A stretch of 64,000 nucleotides of DNA from NCBI RefSeq assembly GCF_900129615.1, contig NZ_FQWI01000007.1, positions 1-64,000 of the forward strand, given 5' to 3'. Positions within the stretch are counted from its first letter, which is position 1, and every line of letters starts with the position of its first letter. The notes below the pieces were generated by a model. It did no database searches and was not told the origin of the DNA. It saw only the letters and a list, made by a program, of their open reading frames with translations. Source of the stretch: Pectobacterium carotovorum. Its GTDB lineage: Bacteria; Pseudomonadota; Gammaproteobacteria; Enterobacterales; Enterobacteriaceae. This document shows, in pieces, positions 41,695 through 48,860 of this stretch. The position numbers and the translations under genes are program-made.

Positions 41695-42579
41695 TTATCT
41701 CCGGGTCTTGCCGTCAGAGGTGGCAATCGTGCCGTACATTTCTGGGCGACGGTCGCGGAACAGGCCCCATGACGCACGCTGTGCCGCAATGGCTTCTAAA
41801 TCAAATTCATGCACCAGAATCGCTTCATCCGTCTTATTGGCCTGTGCCAACAGCGCACCCGTTTGGTCGGCAATGAAGGACGAGCCGTAGAACGTCATTT
41901 CCAGACCGTCGATGTATTTGCTGGCTTCTGTACCAATACGGTTGGATGCGATTACCGGCACCAGATTCGCGGCGGCGTGACCTTGCTGAACGCGGGTCCA
42001 GTGCGGCTGGCTGTCGATGTCTGGGTAAGCGGGTTCAGAACCAATCGCGGTAGGGTAGAAAATCAGCTCGGCACCCTGCAACGCCAGGCTGCGTGCGGTT
42101 TCCGGGAACCACTGATCCCAGCAAATGCCCACGCCGATTTTTGCGTAGCGCGTCTGCCAGACTTTAAAACCGGTATCGCCCGGAATGAAGAATTGCTTCT
42201 CCTGATACGCCGGGCCATTCGGAATGTGCGTTTTGCGATAAACATCCAGCACAGAACCGTCCGCGTCAATCATCACCAGCGAGTTGTAATAGGCGTTATT
42301 GGCACGCTCAAAGAAGCTCAACGGCAACACCACATTCAGCTCCGCCGCCAGTGCGGAAAAATGCTTAATCAGCGGGCTGGTTTCCAGCTCCTGCGCCAGC
42401 GCATAGTGCTCCGGGCTTTGATCGATACAGAAATACGGTGCGGCAAACAGTTCCTGAATCAGGATAACCTGTGCGCCTTTTGCATGCGCTTGTCGCACCA
42501 GTTTTTCGGCGTTTTCGATATTCTTGGGCAGATCCCAGGAACACGCCATTTGTGTTGCGGCAACGGTAACTTTTTTCAT
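41695..42579 (-). CDS. aguB: N-carbamoylputrescine amidase AguB
   Basis: AguB hydrolyses N-carbamoylputrescine to putrescine, CO2 and ammonia. The 294-residue nitrilase-superfamily protein has the catalytic triad Glu43 (IQELFAAPYF), Lys116 (YRKTHIPNGP) and Cys153 (GVGICWDQWFPE). It is the first gene of the aguBA operon. No agmatine-specific regulator or antiporter accompanies it here, so agmatine may come from arginine decarboxylase or from plant tissue. Confidence 0.95.
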   Translation of the reverse strand: MKKVTVAATQMACSWDLPKNIENAEKLVRQAHAKGAQVILIQELFAAPYFCIDQSPEHYALAQELETSPLIKHFSALAAELNVVLPLSFFERANNAYYNSLVMIDADGSVLDVYRKTHIPNGPAYQEKQFFIPGDTGFKVWQTRYAKIGVGICWDQWFPETARSLALQGAELIFYPTAIGSEPAYPDIDSQPHWTRVQQGHAAANLVPVIASNRIGTEASKYIDGLEMTFYGSSFIADQTGALLAQANKTDEAILVHEFDLEAIAAQRASWGLFRDRRPEMYGTIATSDGKTRR

Positions 42580-42910
42580 GCGAAAACCTCAATAATCTCT
42601 ATGTATACCCGCCCTTTCACGTCGGGCAGATATTGGCAAGTAAGCACTTTTCTCGGCAATGAGCGCTATCATGCATCGGCACCAACAGGCGCGACCCTAA
42701 CGAGTGTAGGCCAACACGCCGACTCATGCCCGACGGGAATCCCCCGTTAAGGTATTGACCGAAAATGACATGCGCATTATGCCAGTTAATGGCAGCACTT
42801 CACTATTCTGAAAATGCATGATCTCGCGTGACGGGCAGAAAAGAAAAACCGCCTTTTCACGGCGGTTTCTATTGATGATTAAGAGTGAGAGAAAGCGGTA
42901 GTCAGCAGCA
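42580..42910. other. Intergenic region between the ABC operon end and aguB
   Basis: This 331-bp gap holds the upstream region of aguB and a clear terminator for the transporter operon at 42844-42870. I see no other gene or repeat. Confidence 0.5.
42844..42870 (-). terminator. Terminator of the tonB-exbBD-ABC operon
   Basis: On the minus strand the stem AAACCGCC / GGCGGTTT with a 7-base loop is followed by TTCTTTT. It lies about 40 bp after the ATPase gene and ends the five-gene minus arm of the locus. Confidence 0.88.
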
Positions 42911-43669
42911 TCAGGCCGCAACAGCATCCGCCTGATGTAAGGCCTGACTGACCGCTTGCCGCTGCGCCAAGAGCGTTGGGCTGGTGCGGTCACGAGGATA
43001 GGTCAGCGTCACGGGTAGAATCGCGCTAATCCGGCCGGGTCGGGGCGACATCACCACGACTCTGTCCGCCAGAAAAACGGCCTCTTCCACATCATGCGTC
43101 ACCAGCAGAATCGTCAAATCCGTTTGCTGGCGAATCTCTGCCAGACGCTCCTGCAACTGCTGTTTGGTCAGCGCATCCAGCGCCCCAAAGGGTTCATCCA
43201 GCAAGAGAATGCGCGGCGTCGACACCAGCCCGCGAGCGATCGCCACACGCTGCGCCATTCCGCCCGACAGCTGGTGCGGCCACGCGTCGGCAAAGCCTTC
43301 CAACCCCATCATCTGGAGATAGTGTGCAATACGGCGCGTCACTTCCGCAGGAGAAAGATCGAGGTTGAGCATACCGAGGCGAATATTGTCCGTCACGGTA
43401 AGCCACGGAAACAGGCGCGGCTCCTGAAACACCAGACTGACATCATCAGGAATACCGCGCACAGGGCGTTCGCCAATCAGAATGCGCCCACGTTCCGTGG
43501 TATCAATCCCGGCCGCCAAACGCAGCAGCGTCGATTTACCACAGCCGCTGGCACCAATGACCGCAACCAGTTCGCCCGCATGCAGCGACAGATCGATGTC
43601 CTGTAACACCGTCAGCGGTGCGCCGTTGACGGTAAAATGTTTGGTAATGTGCTGAAAATGCAGGGACAT
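42911..43669 (-). CDS. ABC ATPase of the SsuB/TauB/AtsC type
   Basis: The 252-residue ATPase has Walker A GASGCGKSTLLRLAAG, the Q-loop LVFQEPRLFPWLTV (typical of nitrate/sulfonate/taurine ATPases), the signature LSGGMAQRVAIARGL, Walker B ILLLDEPFGALD and the H-loop LLVTHDVEEAVFLADR. I chose the ATG at 43669, six bases after GGAG; a GTG at 43690 would overlap the permease by 4 bp. It is the last gene of the minus arm and powers the fused permease encoded just upstream. Confidence 0.92.
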   Translation of the reverse strand: MSLHFQHITKHFTVNGAPLTVLQDIDLSLHAGELVAVIGASGCGKSTLLRLAAGIDTTERGRILIGERPVRGIPDDVSLVFQEPRLFPWLTVTDNIRLGMLNLDLSPAEVTRRIAHYLQMMGLEGFADAWPHQLSGGMAQRVAIARGLVSTPRILLLDEPFGALDALTKQQLQERLAEIRQQTDLTILLVTHDVEEAVFLADRVVVMSPRPGRISAILPVTLTYPRDRTSPTLLAQRQAVSQALHQADAVAA

Positions 43670-43686
43670 AGATTCTCCGTTAACGG

Positions 43687-45294
43687 TCACGCAAAGCGCC
43701 AGCGGGTCAGCCGCCGTTCAGACAAGGTAATCAATCGGGAAAACAGCGCGGCCACCGCGGCAATCAGCACCACGCCCGCCATGATGCGATCGGACTCAAG
43801 CAACTGTTGGGCACGAATCATCATGCCGCCCAGCCCCTCACCCGACGGCATGAAATATTCTGCGCCAATCGCGCCCGTCCACGCATGCATCAGCGCCAGC
43901 CGTAGACCGGAAAACAATGGTGGCAATACGCTGGGCAGTATCAGCGTGCGAAGCGTCTGCACGGGCGTCAGACGCAGAACCTGCGCCACTTCCAATAGCG
44001 CAGGGGGAAGTTGGGCAATCCCCTGACGGGTTGCCAGCATCACAGGAAAGAACGCCGCTACGGCGATAAACACGATTTTGGCGCTCTCCCCTAAACCAAA
44101 CCAAGCCGTGATCAGCGGCAGCCAGGCAAATAGCGCCACGCAGCGCAGCGCGGACAGCGCCGGATTAAACAGCCTGTCGGCGATGCGCCAACCGCCGAGT
44201 AACGCGCCGACCAACACGCCGATCGCACTTCCCAGCACAAAGCCCTGTAGCGCACGCAGCAGGCTGGCCTGGAGATCGGCCAACAGCCCGCCCTGAGCCA
44301 GCCCCGTCCACAGCGCGTCAATCACGCTGCTTGGTGCGGGAAGAAAAGCCACGTTCACCCACTCGCGCACGCTGCTAACCTGCCACAGCGCAACCAGTAC
44401 CACTGGCGCTAACCACGGCGTCAGCGACAGGCTCGGCAGCGCAGTACTCAGGCTATCGCGCCCCAGCACCGGCGCAGGCCAGTGAATCCAGCGGCGCTCC
44501 AGCTTCAGCAGCACGCGTTCCCCGGCAAACCCCAGTACTCCGATAATCAGAATGCAGACGAACACCAGATCGAGCATGAACAGCTGGCGGCTTTGCACCA
44601 GCAGATAGCCCAGCCCTTCGCTGGATGCCAACAGCTCGACCGCGATCAAGGCGACCCATCCGGTAGAAAACGCCAGCCGAATGCCCGTCATCACATAAGG
44701 CAGCATCGCAGGAAGAATCAGGTAACGCAGGAAAGCGGCGGGGGGTAAACGCAGGCTACGCGCCATTTCATGCAGCTTTTGCGGGGTCTGTTGGATACCC
44801 GCGCAGGTATAAAGCGTCACTGGCACCGTTACCGATTTCACCAGCACCACCAGTTTCAGTGCTTCACCGATACCCAGCGACAGCATCAAAAGCGGAATCC
44901 AGGCCAGCGTCGGAATCTGCGCGATGACGGTAAAGAGCGGCATAAACAGCGCATTCAGCCGCCGGTTCAGACCGAACAGGCTGCCGAGCACCAGACCCAG
45001 CGCGATCCCACCGCTAAAGCCAATCACCAGCCGTATCAGGCTGATAGGCAACTGGTGAATCAGCTCTTCGGGGATAAAAGCCCGCGCGCTATCGATGACT
45101 GCCAGCGGCGAAGGCAGAATCTGTTCAGACATCCATTCGTGGCGACTGGCCAACCACCAGCCAGCAAGCACCAGCAGCGGCACGACAAGCGACACGATCA
45201 ATGACATGACCAATGCGGAATATCCCGCCGACAGCGTGGCGGCCAGCGAAGCGTCAGGGGCGGAGCGTATCCGCAACAGGTATTTAGGCATCAT
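43687..45294 (-). CDS. Fused double-domain ABC permease (AtsB-like)
   Basis: The 535-residue membrane protein contains two SsuC/TauC-type permease domains in one chain. Each has its own EAA loop: EMARSLRLPPAAFLRYLILP (about residues 184-203) and EVAQVLRLTPVQTLRTLILP (about 443-462). Each half also carries PSPLAVID- or PAPSSVID-type N-terminal and AEY/ELLASSEGLG-type C-terminal segments. Ordinary SsuC or TauC permeases are about 260-280 residues and dimerise. The covalent fusion is not a frameshift artefact, since the frame is continuous. Arylsulfate/alkylsulfate importers of Pseudomonas (AtsB) have, as I recall, the same architecture. Confidence 0.9.
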   Translation of the reverse strand: MMPKYLLRIRSAPDASLAATLSAGYSALVMSLIVSLVVPLLVLAGWWLASRHEWMSEQILPSPLAVIDSARAFIPEELIHQLPISLIRLVIGFSGGIALGLVLGSLFGLNRRLNALFMPLFTVIAQIPTLAWIPLLMLSLGIGEALKLVVLVKSVTVPVTLYTCAGIQQTPQKLHEMARSLRLPPAAFLRYLILPAMLPYVMTGIRLAFSTGWVALIAVELLASSEGLGYLLVQSRQLFMLDLVFVCILIIGVLGFAGERVLLKLERRWIHWPAPVLGRDSLSTALPSLSLTPWLAPVVLVALWQVSSVREWVNVAFLPAPSSVIDALWTGLAQGGLLADLQASLLRALQGFVLGSAIGVLVGALLGGWRIADRLFNPALSALRCVALFAWLPLITAWFGLGESAKIVFIAVAAFFPVMLATRQGIAQLPPALLEVAQVLRLTPVQTLRTLILPSVLPPLFSGLRLALMHAWTGAIGAEYFMPSGEGLGGMMIRAQQLLESDRIMAGVVLIAAVAALFSRLITLSERRLTRWRFA

Positions 45295-45315
45295 GATCGT
45301 CGGTATCCGGCTACG

Positions 45316-45717
45316 TTATTTTTGCGTTAGCAGGGATAGACGCGTAATCCCCGCCTGCTCGACATCGGCCAACAGCGCGGCAACTTCGCCGTAATTCGCT
45401 TCTTTATCCGCCTGCACCTGCACCACCAGATCCGCGTTACTCGCTTTAGCCTGTTGCAAGCGCGGCACCAGCTGTTCCCGCGCCAGATTCTCTTTATTGA
45501 TGAACACACGCTGCTCACCATCAATGCTGATCACCACCGGATCGGCGCGATCGGCCGGTGCTACCGCCGACGTTTTCGGGAGCTGAATCGGAATGGCATT
45601 GGTCAACATCGGCGCGGTAACAATAAACACCACCAGCAGCACCAGCATGACATCCACAAGCGGCGTGATATTCATTTCACTCATGACGTCTTCATCATTA
45701 CGCGAGGTAAACGCCAT
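45316..45717 (-). CDS. exbD: ExbD-type energy-transducing protein
   Basis: The 133-residue inner-membrane protein has a short cytoplasmic N-terminus and one membrane helix (about residues 15-42). The essential Asp is in NITPLVDVMLVLLVVFIV, and a periplasmic domain ends in the family's LLADVEQAGITRLSLLT. With ExbB it uses the proton gradient to energise TonB. It starts 1 bp after exbB. Since enterobacteria also have chromosomal exbBD-tonB, this is probably a dedicated extra set. Confidence 0.93.
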   Translation of the reverse strand: MAFTSRNDEDVMSEMNITPLVDVMLVLLVVFIVTAPMLTNAIPIQLPKTSAVAPADRADPVVISIDGEQRVFINKENLAREQLVPRLQQAKASNADLVVQVQADKEANYGEVAALLADVEQAGITRLSLLTQK

Positions 45718-45718
45718 A

Positions 45719-46435
45719 TCAGACCACCTCTCTCAGGTTCTTCACGGAGAAAGCGGTGGCCGATGGCTCCGCGCTGGTATGAAACGTGCCGACATGAAAA
45801 TCGTTCGCCTGCATCACGCTGTAGACGTCATGGGCAAAGTCATCCATGTCTGCGACGGCCAGCTTGAGGCGACGCAAAAAGTAGTTGTAGATCAGCACCG
45901 CAGGAACCGCGACGGCAATCCCGATGCCGGTGGCAATCAACGCGTTGCCAATCGGCCCCGCAACGGTGTCGAGACTGGCGGAACCCGAAAGCCCAATCTC
46001 CTGCAACGCCGCCATAATCCCCCAGACGGTGCCAAACAGGCCGATAAACGGCGACGTACTGCCGATACTGGCCAGAACCGCCAGCCCGCTTTCCAGCGAA
46101 CGGCGTTCACGCTGAATCTGCTGTTGCAGCGCGCGCTCAACCCGATCGGGCAGATGAATATTCAGCGCAAGCTGCCCGCTAATCCGTTCCGGTGCTTTGA
46201 CGGCAGCCAGCGCCAAATTGGCGAGTGAGCCGGGCTGTTTTGCACTGGTTTCTGGCGTCTGACTGACGTCATCCTGCTGCCAGAAGGCGGCGCGAAAACG
46301 TCGATCGCGTCGCTGCGCCCGCCCGTATTGGACGAATTTCAGTAGCCCCAGCCCCCAGGTGACGAGAGAAAACAGCAGCAGCAACAGGATCACCGCGCCT
46401 TCCGCAGAAAAGAGTTCAATGTGTCCGAGCGTCAT
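45719..46435 (-). CDS. exbB: ExbB-type proton-channel protein
   Basis: The 238-residue inner-membrane protein of the MotA/TolQ/ExbB family has three membrane helices and a long cytoplasmic loop. Family signatures are present: LASIGSTSPFIGLFGTVWGIM (about residues 130-150) and GPIGNALIATGIGIAVAVPAVLIYN (about 165-190). I chose the ATG at 46435, with GAGGT at suitable distance, rather than a TTG two codons upstream. It lies between tonB and exbD in the operon. Confidence 0.94.
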   Translation of the reverse strand: MTLGHIELFSAEGAVILLLLLFSLVTWGLGLLKFVQYGRAQRRDRRFRAAFWQQDDVSQTPETSAKQPGSLANLALAAVKAPERISGQLALNIHLPDRVERALQQQIQRERRSLESGLAVLASIGSTSPFIGLFGTVWGIMAALQEIGLSGSASLDTVAGPIGNALIATGIGIAVAVPAVLIYNYFLRRLKLAVADMDDFAHDVYSVMQANDFHVGTFHTSAEPSATAFSVKNLREVV

Positions 46436-46445
46436 AACCAATACC

Positions 46446-47309
46446 TCATGAATTTAGCGAAAAATCGACGGGAACCACCACCCAGCCGCTAACCGGCTGA
46501 CTGCCACGGCGCGCCGGAACGAAAGACCAGCGCCGCACCGTGTCTCTGGCGGCATCGTCCAGCGAGGGATAACCGCTTGATTGATGGATCCGAATGGTTT
46601 GCACCTTGCCGTCGGCACGCACCTGTACGTTCAACAGCACGGTGCCTTCATAACCACGGCTAATCGCCACGTCGGGATAAGACGGTGCGGGATTATGCAG
46701 GTAGTCAGCATTCGCGAGCGGCGGCGTCAACGGTGCATCAACGGGCTGTGCGACGGCCTTTTGCGCCACCGGAGCAGGTGTTATCGGGGCCGTTGCCGAT
46801 GCAGCTTCCGCCTGAGGTTTCGGCACCGGCGCGGGCGGGTTCTTTTTCACCGCAACCTTTTTCGGCGCGGGCTCAGGCTTTTTCTCAGGCTCTTTTTTCT
46901 CAGGCACTGGCGGCAACAGCGCGTTGTCATCCACCGGCTTGTCCACGGGAGGCGGAGTAAGTTCCGGTGGTGGCGTGACGACGTCAGGCTCAATAGGTTC
47001 AGGTTCGGCTGGCTGGGCTTGCAGAACTGGTTCGGCAGCCGCAGCAACCAGCTCGATGCTGACAGGCTGTGGCCGGGCAGGCACCGTAACGGGCGGTGTC
47101 GATACGCTGTTGAATAACGCCAGCACCACCGCGTGCAATAGCAACGTCGCTATCACCGCCAGCCAGCGTTCCGGTCGAGACGAAACCGTCGTATTCAACG
47201 TCGGCAAGCGCGGTTGCACGACGCCGCTCACCCGGCTGGCGTGCGGAGTCGGCTCCGGTGAATAAGACCGGGATCCTGACGCCGCTCCCGCATAGAGTAA
47301 TTCCGTCAT
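46446..47309 (-). CDS. tonB: TonB-family protein
   Basis: The 287-residue protein spans the periplasm to energise outer-membrane receptors. An N-terminal cytoplasmic stretch of about 48 residues precedes one membrane helix (about 49-67). A Pro-rich rigid region with EPEPI, KKPEPAPKK and PAPVPKP runs to about 190. The TonB C-terminal domain (about 205-287) contains SYPDVAISRGYEGTVLLNVQV and SGYPSLDDAARDTVRRWSFVPAR. It is first in the minus operon, directly divergent from the binding-protein/receptor arm, so it probably serves the receptor at 48861. Confidence 0.93.
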   Translation of the reverse strand: MTELLYAGAASGSRSYSPEPTPHASRVSGVVQPRLPTLNTTVSSRPERWLAVIATLLLHAVVLALFNSVSTPPVTVPARPQPVSIELVAAAAEPVLQAQPAEPEPIEPDVVTPPPELTPPPVDKPVDDNALLPPVPEKKEPEKKPEPAPKKVAVKKNPPAPVPKPQAEAASATAPITPAPVAQKAVAQPVDAPLTPPLANADYLHNPAPSYPDVAISRGYEGTVLLNVQVRADGKVQTIRIHQSSGYPSLDDAARDTVRRWSFVPARRGSQPVSGWVVVPVDFSLNS

Positions 47310-47766
47310 GGTAAGTGCTCCTGACCGTGTTTATTTATACCCGGCATAATTCACATTGCAGGCGTCATGGATAGATGACCTGAAATCGCGGTGGAATAAT
47401 CGATTCTTCCCGAGAGCTTAATAAAGTCAACGTATGTATCTGTATATCGATATTCATTTAATTATCTATTTCATCGGAAAGATAATCGCGTCCATTGTTT
47501 AACGACAAACTAAAGGCAATAAGTCCCGCTAGGCTAATGCATAGTTGGAATAGTTTTTTTTCGTTCGCTGCATAACGATGAAATAAGCGATGAATGCTGA
47601 TTTAGCTATTTACTAAAAATAATAATGCTTTTTTTGTATTAGTCAGTTTATTGCCAAGCCTTTAAATGTGGTTCTGCAACGATATGACGCCGTGCTAAAT
47701 CGGCGCAATAACAACATTGATATTCACACACTCACATTCAAACACCTCATCACTGGCGGACGAAAC
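47310..47766. promoter_or_regulatory. Divergent control region of the TonB/receptor locus
   Basis: The 457-bp region between the two arms is A+T-rich and has no coding sequence. It must hold both promoters. Noted elements are ATAGTTGGAATAG followed by eight Ts (about 47541-47561) and a near-direct repeat CGATGAA...CGATGAATG at about 47577-47595. A LysR-type site could be present, but I cannot assign one. No Fur box is evident, so iron control of the receptor is unlikely. Confidence 0.5.
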
Positions 47767-48774
47767 ATGACAACATCAGGACGAAAATGGTTAGTGACCG
47801 GCTTATTGGCAATGGGTATGGCCTGGTCAGGCATCGCATCGGCTATCACTGAAATTCGTATTGCCGCACCAGACATTGGCGCAGGCACAAAACCCAGCGG
47901 CGGCGGCCTGCTCGACGTCATCCACAGCCAAAAGCTGCTGGAGCGCGAGTTCGGCAAAGATGGGATTAGCGTGCGCTGGACATTCATTAAAGGTGCCGGC
48001 CCCGTCATTAACGAAGCATTTGGTAACCATCAGGTTGACGTGGCCTATCTGGGTGATTTAGCCAGCATTATCGGCCGTTCTCGCGGTCTGGATACCCGAG
48101 TGATCGCCGTGGCATCACGCGGCATCAATCACTATCTGGCGGTGGCGAAAGGCTCCGGTATTGAGAAAATCCCCGATCTGAAAGGCAAACGCATTGGGAT
48201 CTTTCGCGGAACAGCAGGCGAGCTGTCCTTCGTTAGCGCGCTCGATTCACAGGGTCTGAAACCTTCTGACGTTAAGCTGATCAATCTCGATTTCGCGGCG
48301 GCGAGTGCGGCTTTAGCCGCCGGGCAGATTGACGCCACCTGGGGCGGCAGCAATACGCTTTCGCTGCGGGATAAAGGGCTGGCGGATGTTCCGCTGTCGA
48401 GCCGTGACCTGGGCGGCGCCGGCCAGCTCAGCGGCTTCCTGCTGGTGGATGAGAAATTTGCCAAAGGCAACGAGGATATTCTGCGGCGCTTAGTTAAAGT
48501 CCAGCGCGAGGCGGCAAACTGGGCCAGCGATGCTAAAAATAAAGATGAATTTATTCGACTCTTAGCCACCCAGTCAGGCTACCCGGAAAATATATTACGC
48601 GTCGAGTGGGATACATTACCGCCATTATCTGAGCGTCTTTCACCCGAATTAGATACCGCCTACGTGGAAAAATTAAAACGTGCGGTAAAACTGGCCTATG
48701 AATCACGCCTTATTCGGCAGCCTTTTGATGTCGATAAATGGCTGGATGATTCTTATCTGAAAGCCACCCAGTAA
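47767..48774 (+). CDS. Periplasmic binding protein of the SsuA/AtsR/TauA type
   Basis: The 335-residue protein has a signal peptide (residues 1-25, ending SGIASA). The NMT1/SsuA fold is marked by EIRIAAPDIGAGTKPSGGG, the substrate-cleft segment AFGNHQVDVAYLGDLASIIGRSRG, and DLKGKRIGIFRGTAGELSFVSAL. The start ATG at 47767 follows GGCGGAC; 33 codons upstream in frame are non-coding in character. It opens the plus arm and presumably delivers the solute to the fused permease/ATPase on the minus arm. The ligand class suggested by the family is sulfonate or sulfate ester, but this is not proved. Confidence 0.88.
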   Translation: MTTSGRKWLVTGLLAMGMAWSGIASAITEIRIAAPDIGAGTKPSGGGLLDVIHSQKLLEREFGKDGISVRWTFIKGAGPVINEAFGNHQVDVAYLGDLASIIGRSRGLDTRVIAVASRGINHYLAVAKGSGIEKIPDLKGKRIGIFRGTAGELSFVSALDSQGLKPSDVKLINLDFAAASAALAAGQIDATWGGSNTLSLRDKGLADVPLSSRDLGGAGQLSGFLLVDEKFAKGNEDILRRLVKVQREAANWASDAKNKDEFIRLLATQSGYPENILRVEWDTLPPLSERLSPELDTAYVEKLKRAVKLAYESRLIRQPFDVDKWLDDSYLKATQ

Positions 48775-48860
48775 TTTATTTCCCCCAAAAGATTATAGCC
48801 CACGTATTGCCGTGAATTTCACGGCAATCGGCAGCCTATTGACGACATTCGGAAGAAGCC

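Noticed and set aside
47310-47766. CysB/Cbl site upstream of the binding-protein gene
   Set aside because: The GGAATAG-T8 stretch is only vaguely similar to sulfur-regulated promoters. I could not match a consensus, so it is mentioned as a detail and not reported as a site.
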